A stretch of DNA of 64,000 bases. Origin: an uncultured Spirochaetaceae bacterium. GTDB taxonomy: Bacteria > Spirochaetota > Spirochaetia > Sphaerochaetales > Sphaerochaetaceae. The notes beneath the pieces are model-generated. The model made no database searches and was not told where the DNA came from. It saw only the letters and a list, made by a program, of their open reading frames with translations. Position numbers and translations under genes: made by a program. Positions 54,082-61,600 of the stretch are shown here, piece after piece. Each line of letters begins with the position of its first letter. The first letter of the stretch is position 1. The stretch covers positions 1 to 64,000 of the forward strand of contig CALXYM010000009.1 of assembly GCA_944392965.1 (NCBI GenBank), given 5' to 3'.

Positions 54082-55150
54082 CTCTTTTTCTTATTACTCC
54101 GATACAGATAACACCTACCGCAAAGATCAGGAAAATCACTGGTATAGCAGTATTATACTCTATATCGGTATAGACACCACTCTCCCCTACAGGAGAAAAT
54201 GGGACAGCATCGTATACGATCCCATTATCGGCTGCCAGCTGACGAACGTTCAGAAGATTCAGAACGGGAATTCCTACTGCGGCGAACTCATAGTTCAATC
54301 CTCTGTCATCTGTAGTCGGTATTGTCGGTGGATCAAGGACAAGCCCCTGAGGAAAATTCAAGGTATAGGAACTCGTACCACAATTCGGACTTGCTCCCCC
54401 AATGTTCACGAACAAGCTGATATCATCACCATAGAGGTCAAAACGATATCGTATATTCTTAGCCATGTCATCAAAATAGATTACAGGGTAACCTGATTCC
54501 TCGCAGAGAGAGCGGGAAAGCTCCTTTGTACCAGAATATAGAACTCCCTCAAGTATTCCTCCTCCCTGATCATTATTTCCCCCTGGAGAGACGGCAAGAA
54601 CATCAAATGATGCAAAACCACCTCTTTCAAGGGCATGAAGGATATCAAAGATATTATATTCCGGCCTTGTCGCTCCATGCATTGACGCACCTAAGGAGCA
54701 GATGAGACGGACATTGAGATCCATTACATCGGCAGCTATTAGGGAAGCGATAAGAAGACCGGGGAATGATCCGCTGGATCCGATTGCTATCGTATCTCCT
54801 GCACTAAGCCCAGCATTGATGTAATAGCGGATGAGAAGAGCCGAAAAATCAGGACTTAAACTTGTTCTCTTGGCATCTACATCACCTGGAGTAGAAGTGA
54901 GTTCCGTGAATTCAGGCCCCAGAAGCCCGGTCTGATTAAGATCCTCGGCCTCGATGGGAATCCCAAGAGATAGGATCTCTTCTTTCATATAGGCCTCTGC
55001 ATCGAACATCCTCTGAGCAGCCTCAACCTGCAAATCCCTGTATGGATTATCCTCCTCATGCCGGGTGGTATAGGTGAGAACAGCACCGAGGAGCAGTATA
55101 AGGAATGCTGCTATGAGATATGTCTTACCTATTTTCTCTGGCTTCTTCAT
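54059..55150 (-). CDS. pgsW: Poly-gamma-glutamate system protein (PgsW-like)
   Basis: A 363-residue protein with one transmembrane segment near each end (about 12-26 and 337-355). The middle part is exported or cytoplasmic and Gly-rich: AIGSSGSFPGLLIASLIAAD near 124, VSPGGNNDQGGGILEG near 192, FVNIGGASPNCGTS near 252. This matches what is known as the poly-gamma-glutamate system protein (the family defined by TIGR04332) found next to pgsB and pgsC. No enzymatic activity has been assigned. Its start overlaps the pgsC stop by 4 bases (ATGA). It may take the place of PgsA, which is missing here. Confidence 0.82.
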   Translation of the reverse strand: MKKPEKIGKTYLIAAFLILLLGAVLTYTTRHEEDNPYRDLQVEAAQRMFDAEAYMKEEILSLGIPIEAEDLNQTGLLGPEFTELTSTPGDVDAKRTSLSPDFSALLIRYYINAGLSAGDTIAIGSSGSFPGLLIASLIAADVMDLNVRLICSLGASMHGATRPEYNIFDILHALERGGFASFDVLAVSPGGNNDQGGGILEGVLYSGTKELSRSLCEESGYPVIYFDDMAKNIRYRFDLYGDDISLFVNIGGASPNCGTSSYTLNFPQGLVLDPPTIPTTDDRGLNYEFAAVGIPVLNLLNVRQLAADNGIVYDAVPFSPVGESGVYTDIEYNTAIPVIFLIFAVGVICIGVIRKRDDKKAEV

Positions 55151-55584
55151 CGCGTCAGCACTCCCATATGCATACAGAGGAATATGGCGAAGGAGATTAT
55201 AAGGACCGTCAGCAGTGTCTTTATAACTCCCTGTTTCTGCATGTCATTCGCAATAAGACCGGGGATTATGTACCCGATAATCCTGAAATCCTGACTGATC
55301 CCAGAGACATATATGAAGTTGTTCTCTATGACCGCGGAGAGTATTATGCTCAAAAGTACCGTGAGCATAAACCTTCTTCTGCCATAGATGATGAGGAAAT
55401 TCTGTAAGAGTTTGACAGCATAACAGGTGGCGATGGCCAGAAGCAGCGTCGAGACCACCCTGTACGGCTGTTCAAAGAAGAATGCAAGATACCCCGCACT
55501 TACAATACCTCCGGGAAGAAGTCCAAGAAATTCTATGGAAACGAAACCAAGTATTATACTTAAAGCAACAGCTGAATGTAGCAT
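55147..55584 (-). CDS. pgsC: Poly-gamma-glutamate synthase subunit PgsC/CapC
   Basis: The protein of about 145 residues has five hydrophobic segments and the family hallmarks: GLLPGGIVSAGYLAFFFEQP near 22-41, YGRRRFMLTVLL near 70-82, and RIIGYIIPGLIANDMQKQG near 102-120. These line up with the Bacillus PgsC residues T/G-I-L-P-A-G, I-L-Y-G-R-R-K-F and P-G-L-I-A-N. PgsC forms the membrane part of the synthase complex with PgsB. The ATG at 55584 was chosen because AGGTGG precedes it and it lies just after the pgsB stop; an earlier ATG at 55602 overlaps pgsB without a ribosome site. Confidence 0.9.
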   Translation of the reverse strand: MLHSAVALSIILGFVSIEFLGLLPGGIVSAGYLAFFFEQPYRVVSTLLLAIATCYAVKLLQNFLIIYGRRRFMLTVLLSIILSAVIENNFIYVSGISQDFRIIGYIIPGLIANDMQKQGVIKTLLTVLIISFAIFLCMHMGVLTR

Positions 55585-55592
55585 AAGACCAC

Positions 55593-56675
55593 CTACATGC
55601 AAAGTTTTATGAGGTGCTCCCCCGCACCTTTTATATTTCCTAATCCAATGAAGATATCAGAAGTTCTCTCAAGCTCACCTCTGAGCTCCTCAGGATTCGA
55701 TATCACAGCGTCAATGGAACATTTTCTCCTGATATATCTGGCAACTTTGTTCCTATAGTCCCCGATGATGTAGACCTTTCCTATCTTATCCCTGTTCTTC
55801 TGGATAATATTTCTCAGATAATAAATTCTGAACTCCCTGTCTTTCCTATTATTGAATACAAGGGAAAGCCTCCTGCCTTTCTTCTTGAATTCCTCTATGA
55901 GGCGGGCATCCATGCTCTCTTCATCGTTTATGGAGAATGTTGGAATGAGAACAGATCCGCAGGGGAAGGTGATCTCATTATGGAGTCCGATATCAGGGGC
56001 CACGCTCAGAGAAGCTTTAAGAACATCATCCTCTCCGAGGCCGAAGTCTTTCAGGACCTCGACGGCAATAGACATGTCCTCATCTGGAATCGTCACAGGA
56101 GATGAGTGGTCGTAGTGACCGGTTTTAACCTTGTGAAGTTCTTTTACTTCAAGAGAATCATAAAGATCCTCACACACATAGAGTTTCGTATCTGGGGAAA
56201 CGGAACGGGAAAGGGTCCATGCGACCTCCTCCCTGCTATTACCCATGGCATCCATGTGATCAGAGAGAGTGTTAATAATGACCGTATGTGTCGGCTTGAT
56301 GAATTTAGAGGCCATGATCTTCTGACTCTCTTCATGCAAGGCCATGCACTCCACGACAATACATTCACATCCGGCTTTCTCCGCCTTTCTAACAAAGGCA
56401 ATATTCTCTGTGAGCCGTACGCCGAGCCTGCGTTTAAGGATTTCGATCTTCCCATCATCCTTGATGATCTCGGCATCGGATCCGGTGGTCTTGGCATATG
56501 TCCTTATCCCCTTCTCTCTCAAGGCTGCCGCAAGAAGACGCGTCGTCGTGGTCTTTCCACGGGTACCGTTTACAAGAATCCTAATGGGAATTTTCTTTAA
56601 TGCCCGCTGGTGCATCATGTTCTCGATGAAAGCCAGAATGAGCAGCAGGACCAACAAAGCAATAACAAGATTCAA
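55593..56675 (-). CDS. pgsB: Poly-gamma-glutamate synthase subunit PgsB/CapB
   Basis: The 360-residue amide ligase belongs to the Mur-ligase superfamily. Residues 3-18 form a membrane anchor, followed by LVNGTRGKTTTTR (P-loop, near 34-46), TYAKTTGSDAEI near 59-70, VVECMALHEE near 106-115 and INTLSDHMDAMG near 135-146, all of which match PgsB motifs. It activates the polymer end with ATP and adds glutamate through the gamma-carboxyl. It is some 30 residues shorter than Bacillus PgsB. The start is a TTG with GGAG 7 bases upstream. A rho-independent terminator lies only 12 bases upstream of it, so transcription into pgsB must depend on read-through. Confidence 0.9.
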   Translation of the reverse strand: MNLVIALLVLLLILAFIENMMHQRALKKIPIRILVNGTRGKTTTTRLLAAALREKGIRTYAKTTGSDAEIIKDDGKIEILKRRLGVRLTENIAFVRKAEKAGCECIVVECMALHEESQKIMASKFIKPTHTVIINTLSDHMDAMGNSREEVAWTLSRSVSPDTKLYVCEDLYDSLEVKELHKVKTGHYDHSSPVTIPDEDMSIAVEVLKDFGLGEDDVLKASLSVAPDIGLHNEITFPCGSVLIPTFSINDEESMDARLIEEFKKKGRRLSLVFNNRKDREFRIYYLRNIIQKNRDKIGKVYIIGDYRNKVARYIRRKCSIDAVISNPEELRGELERTSDIFIGLGNIKGAGEHLIKLCM

Positions 56676-56686
56676 TTCTACTCTCC

Positions 56687-56715
56687 AAAAAGGTCCACCT
56701 CATTCAAGGTGGACC
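56687..56715 (-). terminator. Internal terminator/attenuator between the C69 genes and pgsB
   Basis: On the minus strand GGTCCACCT (56707-56715) pairs perfectly with AGGTGGACC (56692-56700) around six bases, followed by TTTTT (56687-56691). It begins 28 bases after the second C69 peptidase stop and ends 12 bases before the pgsB start. No separate pgsB promoter fits between, so it should lower synthase expression relative to the upstream genes. Confidence 0.8.
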
Positions 56716-56742
56716 AGTTATTTCATTCAGGATTAATCCTTA

Positions 56743-58347
56743 TTACGGTCTTGGATTGTCAAGATTCTCATTGACAATGTCCGTCCACCACTGAGGATCG
56801 GTCTGAACCTTCATGTTTACACATCCGAACATCAGTTCGCTTCTGAGCTCAGCATCGAGATCCTTGTAAAGCTCGTGCCACTCGTTAGCTGTTGAGTTCG
56901 CATATGCTGTGAGCATGGATACAGCGGCATCCTTGTTACCAGCTTCAATCATGTCGCCAGCTACTTCCTGGATCATTGCCGTCTGCTCATAGATGCTCTC
57001 AAGGCGAGGATCACGTGCAGCCCTAACGATCTCGATAGCGGTCTCATAGTTGATTCTAGCAGTCTGCTGAACACCGGTAGCAACCCACCATGCAGAATCC
57101 TGGTTGTATGGTTCCGTCCTTAATCCCTGTCCGAACTGTGATGGGAAGGATGTCTGAGATGCCCATACAGGTGTGATGTAGTTTACACTTGGAGCGCCCC
57201 AACCAACCCAAACCAGACAGCGAGCTTCCTCAGGAAGCCATGCCTTTACGTTGGCAATCTGGAAATATGTCGTGTTGTACATGTTGGTTGGTCTGTAGAC
57301 GTAGTTTGGATGGAGGATATCACCGAATGGACCTGCGTTAACAGTTCTGGAGATATCAAACTCTGTTCCCTGATAGTAGTCAGAGCAGAGATTCTTAATG
57401 GTCTGTACGGACAGCTTCTCATCAGGTACGACGAAAAGTGGATACTCATCTGCATCACCATAAGGATCAAGTTTAAGATCAGCACAAAGATTGGAAAGAG
57501 CTCTCCATTCCCTGAGCGTGCATCCCATGTTGTCTTCCTTGTTAGGAGCATAAACGTTGTTTGGTTGGAATTCGCCTTCTCCGTCCCAGAGATCGTTCTC
57601 AAGAGCGAAATCAACAAGATTTGCACATGCGCGGAAGTTCTCAGTGTCTTCAAAATCAACATAATCGATTCTGCAGCGGTTAGCTGCTACGAATACAGCA
57701 TTGTCAGGAACACGAACTGCACACCAGATATGTCCGCCATAAGCCTCTAATATCCAGGTGTCGGTTCCATCTGTTATGTTGATACACTCAGCTGCACCGT
57801 TCCATCCATATTCCTCAATCATCTTTCCCATGAACTCAACAGCCTCAAGAGCCGTGGAACATGTCTCAAGAGTAAGATCCTGGATCATGTAGCAATCGAG
57901 GATACCTTCGTACTTACCCCATACTTCCTTGAGCTTCTGTCCCTGCTCAGAGGAACTGTCGTAACCACATGTACTCTCCCCCATTGCAAGACCCTTGTCG
58001 TTCATGAAGGAGTACATACCATGGATGTACTGGTTAGTGTCCTCTTCGTAGGTATAAGAACCGAGTACCATTCCACCTGTTCCATAGTCCTTGACTTCTG
58101 GGAACTGGGAATAATCAGCACCGGCTCTACCATTAAGAACGATGTCCCTCGTCGTACCTGCCTTCATAGAAGGAATGAGCCAGAGTCTAACATCGTCACC
58201 ACGGCTGTCACAGGTATGGCTAATCATCGTTGAGCCATCAACGGTCGCATCCTTTCCTACTGCGAAAATCGTACACGCAGCAAGACCCTGTGTTGCAATC
58301 ATAGCGAAAACAAGGAGGATAGCAAGAGCTTTTCCAATTTTCTTCAT
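56743..58347 (-). CDS. Secreted C69-family peptidase (PepD-like) 2
   Basis: A 534-residue Ntn-hydrolase. The signal peptide (KALAILLVFAMIATQGLAA) ends exactly before Cys25, so cleavage exposes the N-terminal nucleophile Cys in ACTIFAVGKDATVDGSTM. Further C69 motifs are GVSYEEDTNQ-type loop (SYTYEEDTNQYIHGMYSFMN near 114-133), NDKGLAMGESTCG and FVAANRCRIDYVDFED. C69 enzymes cleave dipeptides or act as acyl-amidases; here gamma-glutamyl peptides are a plausible but unproven substrate. It is a tandem paralogue of the gene at 58394. Start at 58347 has GGAG 6 bases upstream; a longer frame beginning in the intercistronic hairpin is rejected. Confidence 0.87.
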   Translation of the reverse strand: MKKIGKALAILLVFAMIATQGLAACTIFAVGKDATVDGSTMISHTCDSRGDDVRLWLIPSMKAGTTRDIVLNGRAGADYSQFPEVKDYGTGGMVLGSYTYEEDTNQYIHGMYSFMNDKGLAMGESTCGYDSSSEQGQKLKEVWGKYEGILDCYMIQDLTLETCSTALEAVEFMGKMIEEYGWNGAAECINITDGTDTWILEAYGGHIWCAVRVPDNAVFVAANRCRIDYVDFEDTENFRACANLVDFALENDLWDGEGEFQPNNVYAPNKEDNMGCTLREWRALSNLCADLKLDPYGDADEYPLFVVPDEKLSVQTIKNLCSDYYQGTEFDISRTVNAGPFGDILHPNYVYRPTNMYNTTYFQIANVKAWLPEEARCLVWVGWGAPSVNYITPVWASQTSFPSQFGQGLRTEPYNQDSAWWVATGVQQTARINYETAIEIVRAARDPRLESIYEQTAMIQEVAGDMIEAGNKDAAVSMLTAYANSTANEWHELYKDLDAELRSELMFGCVNMKVQTDPQWWTDIVNENLDNPRP

Positions 58348-58362
58348 AATTTCTCCTTTTAA

Positions 58363-58386
58363 ATGCTCTGCCATCAAGCAGAGCAT
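58363..58386 (-). other. Intercistronic hairpin between the two C69 genes
   Basis: ATGCTCTGC (58378-58386 on the minus strand reading) pairs perfectly with GCAGAGCAT (58363-58371) around a 6-base loop. It lies between the stop of the first and the ribosome site of the second C69 gene. Only TTT follows, so it is more likely an mRNA-processing or stabilising hairpin, or a weak attenuator, than a terminator. Confidence 0.65.
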
Positions 58387-58393
58387 TCAATTT

Positions 58394-60007
58394 TTAGTTC
58401 ATATTCTTTATAGCCTCATCACCTGCAGCAACAGCAGCATTCCACCAGTCAGGTGTCGCAGGTGTCGACATATCCTTATTTCCATGCATGTATGTCGAGA
58501 TGAGGTCATCAGCAAGATCCTTCCAGAGATCATGCCATGTATTTGCCTGAGCTGTTGAATAAGTGGTAAGCAGTTCAATAGCCATATCCGTATTACCAGC
58601 TTCAACCATCTCGGCCGCGGCCTGCTGTATGGCATTTGTCGCTACGTACTGATCAGCCATTCTCTGATCTCTTGCCTCATGGATTGTATTAATGGCATCC
58701 TGGTAGTTGATAGTAGCCGTCTGCTGAACAAGAGCCGTTACCCACCAGCCAGAATCCTCATTGTACGGTTCTTCTCTCAGGCCTATTCCAAACTGCTCAG
58801 GAAGAGAAGTCTGGGATGCCCAGATCGGTGTCAGATATGTCGAATCAGGTGCGCCCCATCCGAAATATGCAAGACATCTTACAGGCTCAGGAAGAGAAGC
58901 GTCCACGCATGCGATCTGAATATATGTACAGCGATAGCAGTTGATTGTTCTCTCTGCGTGTCTCGGATTGAGAGGATTGCCGAATGGCCCAGCTTCAACA
59001 GTCTTTGTCACATCATACGGTGTTCCCTGATAATAATTACTGGAGAGCTTGTGTATGGTATCCACACTCACCTTCTCCTGAGGTACTACGAACAGAGGCC
59101 AGTTCTCATCCGGATTCTTCTCCTCTGGATCGAGGTTGAGACTCGGATCGAGCAGCGTCATCGCCATCCACTCCCTTCTTGTGGAGTATGTCCTTTCCGG
59201 GTTGGGAGCATAGATCTTACATGGGATGAATTCGCCTTCTCCGTCCCAAAGTCCGTTCTCAAGTGCGAAGTCGACGATGTTCTCAGCATAGATATAGTTC
59301 TCATTGTCTTCGAAATCTATGTGATTGATCCTTGCCCTGTTTGCAGCTACAAATACCGCATCATCAGGAACACGAACTGCACACCAGATGTTTCCGCCGT
59401 ATGCCTCAAAGATCCAGGACTCGTTACCATCAGTGATGTTTATACACTCAGGAGTACCGTTCCAGCCATACTGGTTGAGGATTGATCCCATGAACTCAAC
59501 AGCCTCACGTGCCGTAGAACATGTCTCGAGCGCAAGATCCTGCAGCATGTAGCAATCTACGATTCCTTCATACCTGTCATATACCTCAGTCAGCTTCTGT
59601 CCCTGCTCGCTGGATCTGTCAAAAGAACATGTGCTCTCGCCCATTGCAAGTCCTTTGTCATTCATGAAGGAGTACATTCCATGTAGATACTGGTTGGAGT
59701 CCTCCTTGAATGTGTATGAACCGAGAACGAGGGAACCAGGTCCATAATTCTTCACCTCTGGGAACTGGGAATAGTCTGCCCCTGCCCTGCCATTGAGCAC
59801 GATGTCGCGTGTCGTACCGGCAGGCATTGATGGAATGAGCCACACTCTCAAGTCATCAGTCGTTGAATCACATGTATGACTGATCATAGTCGTGCCATCG
59901 ACACTTGCATTCTTTCCTACTGCAAATATCGTACAGGCAGCGAGACTTTCAGCTGCAATCAAAGCCATAACAAGCATGACTGCAAAAACTTTCCTCATTC
60001 GTTTCAT
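58394..60007 (-). CDS. Secreted C69-family peptidase (PepD-like) 1
   Basis: A 537-residue protein of the same form as its downstream neighbour: signal peptide (KVFAVMLVMALIAAESLAA), then Cys25 as the new N-terminal nucleophile in ACTIFAVGKNASVDGTTM, then SHTCDSTTDDLRVWLIPSM near 44-62, NDKGLAMGESTCSFDRSSEQ near 134-153 and FVAANRARINHIDFEDNE near 235-252. The pair share long identical stretches and arose by tandem duplication, with differences mainly in the middle part. Being secreted, they should work in the periplasm or on the surface. A strong AGGAGG ribosome site precedes the ATG. Confidence 0.88.
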   Translation of the reverse strand: MKRMRKVFAVMLVMALIAAESLAACTIFAVGKNASVDGTTMISHTCDSTTDDLRVWLIPSMPAGTTRDIVLNGRAGADYSQFPEVKNYGPGSLVLGSYTFKEDSNQYLHGMYSFMNDKGLAMGESTCSFDRSSEQGQKLTEVYDRYEGIVDCYMLQDLALETCSTAREAVEFMGSILNQYGWNGTPECINITDGNESWIFEAYGGNIWCAVRVPDDAVFVAANRARINHIDFEDNENYIYAENIVDFALENGLWDGEGEFIPCKIYAPNPERTYSTRREWMAMTLLDPSLNLDPEEKNPDENWPLFVVPQEKVSVDTIHKLSSNYYQGTPYDVTKTVEAGPFGNPLNPRHAERTINCYRCTYIQIACVDASLPEPVRCLAYFGWGAPDSTYLTPIWASQTSLPEQFGIGLREEPYNEDSGWWVTALVQQTATINYQDAINTIHEARDQRMADQYVATNAIQQAAAEMVEAGNTDMAIELLTTYSTAQANTWHDLWKDLADDLISTYMHGNKDMSTPATPDWWNAAVAAGDEAIKNMN

Positions 60008-60055
60008 ATTTCCTCCTTTTAAAAGTTAAGTTTTCCTCCAATGTTTTTCATCATG

Positions 60056-60078
60056 GCCCGGATGAGTCATCCGAGCCA
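60056..60078 (-). other. Intercistronic hairpin before the first C69 gene
   Basis: On the minus strand GGCTCGGAT pairs with ATCCGGGCC (one wobble) around a 5-base loop, between the stop of the zinc enzyme and the first C69 gene. No U-tract adjoins it. It is one of three such hairpins bordering the C69 genes. Confidence 0.6.
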
Positions 60079-60095
60079 GAAAATAAATGATTAAA

Positions 60096-61403
60096 TCAAT
60101 TCTCCCACTTGAGCATGTTATCGCCCACTGGTTCCTTGTAGATAACGTAGACATTGTCCGCGTTGGCAGGATCCTCCGGATTCTTCAGGAAGTGTCCAAT
60201 ACTATCCACACCCTGATTCTCCAGATCCTGCATCTCCAGGAATGTCGGCCATGTCGCTTCAACGGAGGTCTCTGGATAGAACATACTTGCCCATGTCAAA
60301 ACCTCAAGAGCTCCCGTCAAGTGACGGCCTGTGCGGTACCACATCGGTGTTCCGAACTCCATATCATACGGGAAGTACGTAAGTCCAGCATCCGTTACCT
60401 TCTGCAGGAACTCATCCTTACCTTCGGTCATAAGAGCCTCTGTCCTCGGTCCAGTGATCTTATCAATGAAGATCTCAGGAGTTTCCATGAGGATCGTCAT
60501 TGCATCCGACCAGTCTGCCCATTCCCTATGTGAGAGACCATGAAGTGTTGATGGGGATGCCTCACTCTTCATCAGGAACTGTCCAGAGAGGTTCATTCCA
60601 GCCATCATCGCAACATCGAGTGAGTTCTTCTCTGGTTCGACGTATACCATCTCACCAGTCTCCTCGAAATGCTCACGGTCAAGTACTGTCGCAGGTGCAA
60701 CATACGTAGATGTAACAGGATAAAGGATTTCAGCCTCATGCATGTCTATCGCGATGTCAACATTCTCCTGCCTTATTATCTCCATCACAGCATATGCAGC
60801 TCTCTCGGTAGGTGTTCCATCCTCCCTTCCAGGATACGTCCTGTTAAGATTCCTTATATCCTGATATGCCTGGCTCTGTCCTGACGGATAGTTGACATAT
60901 ACGAATGGATCTGGCCACTGGTCGAGTGGGTTCGTATACCTGTCTCCGATCCTGAAACGCGAGGTACCCCAGTCAGATTCGACATGGAAGTACATCGGAT
61001 AGGCATCTCCAAGCATTCCCTCAGTAGATCCGCTGTAGTTTGACCTTGGACATACGATTACCTTACCCTTGGTAACCTCTATGTTCTCCATGATCAGGTA
61101 AGCAGCCATCGTGGATGCAGGCTCATACGGGTGAGGTCCTCCATTGATGAATACCGTTCCACCCTCAACTCCCGAATCGAAGAAGAATACAGGAGTATCC
61201 AGCCATGTGCCCTTAAGTGATGGTACGTAGTCACTGAACCACTTAACATCTGTCAGAGCGTCAGAGACAACTACTGTCTCCTTAAAGTGCCTCAACTCCC
61301 AGAACTGTGCTCCGGCAATCGCGGCAATCACGAGGGCCACAACCAATATGATTATTTTAGATACAAGCCTCTTAGAGGGGCTTTTTTTCTCTTTCTTTTC
61401 CAT
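60096..61403 (-). CDS. Membrane-anchored zinc carboxypeptidase/aspartoacylase-like protein (2)
   Basis: A 435-residue protein with a Lys-rich cytoplasmic start, one transmembrane segment (about 15-32) and an M14/AstE-like exported domain. Probable zinc ligands are His91 and Glu94 in NGGPHPYEPAS and His223 in AIDMHEAEILYP. The loop NLNRTYPGR at 187-195 matches the aspartoacylase/desuccinylase signature. It is longer than, and paralogous to, the protein encoded at 52933. The start at 61403 has GGAGGGGAG just upstream; the longer frame to 61457 overlaps the small membrane gene and is rejected. Predicted to cut terminal or amide-linked acidic residues outside the inner membrane. Confidence 0.83.
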   Translation of the reverse strand: MEKKEKKSPSKRLVSKIIILVVALVIAAIAGAQFWELRHFKETVVVSDALTDVKWFSDYVPSLKGTWLDTPVFFFDSGVEGGTVFINGGPHPYEPASTMAAYLIMENIEVTKGKVIVCPRSNYSGSTEGMLGDAYPMYFHVESDWGTSRFRIGDRYTNPLDQWPDPFVYVNYPSGQSQAYQDIRNLNRTYPGREDGTPTERAAYAVMEIIRQENVDIAIDMHEAEILYPVTSTYVAPATVLDREHFEETGEMVYVEPEKNSLDVAMMAGMNLSGQFLMKSEASPSTLHGLSHREWADWSDAMTILMETPEIFIDKITGPRTEALMTEGKDEFLQKVTDAGLTYFPYDMEFGTPMWYRTGRHLTGALEVLTWASMFYPETSVEATWPTFLEMQDLENQGVDSIGHFLKNPEDPANADNVYVIYKEPVGDNMLKWEN

Positions 61404-61414
61404 CTCTCCCCTCC

Positions 61415-61588
61415 TCACTTGATATGCAGTACCCTTAGGAGGAACGGAATTATACAATAGGCATACATTATGTCGTATACCCAGTTCTCATTCTTCTTCC
61501 TCTTGAAAAGGCTCTTAAGCAGGCTTAACGCTATGAGGCCGGCCATCACGTAGTAGATTATCTGTACTAGGTTCTGTAGAAATATCAT
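61415..61588 (-). CDS. Small membrane protein, 57 residues
   Basis: This short gene lies exactly between the permease (12 bases) and the zinc enzyme (11 bases) with a GGGAGG ribosome site, so it is very probably translated. The product has a hydrophobic segment (NLVQIIYYVMAGLIALSLL, about residues 6-24), a basic loop SLFKRKKNEN and a second segment (IMYAYCIIPFLL, about 40-51), predicting a hairpin in the membrane. I know no family. The position suits a small partner of the DctM-like permease, although it is far shorter than DctQ. Confidence 0.7.
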   Translation of the reverse strand: MIFLQNLVQIIYYVMAGLIALSLLKSLFKRKKNENWVYDIMYAYCIIPFLLRVLHIK

Positions 61589-61600
61589 GGCTCGCCTCCC

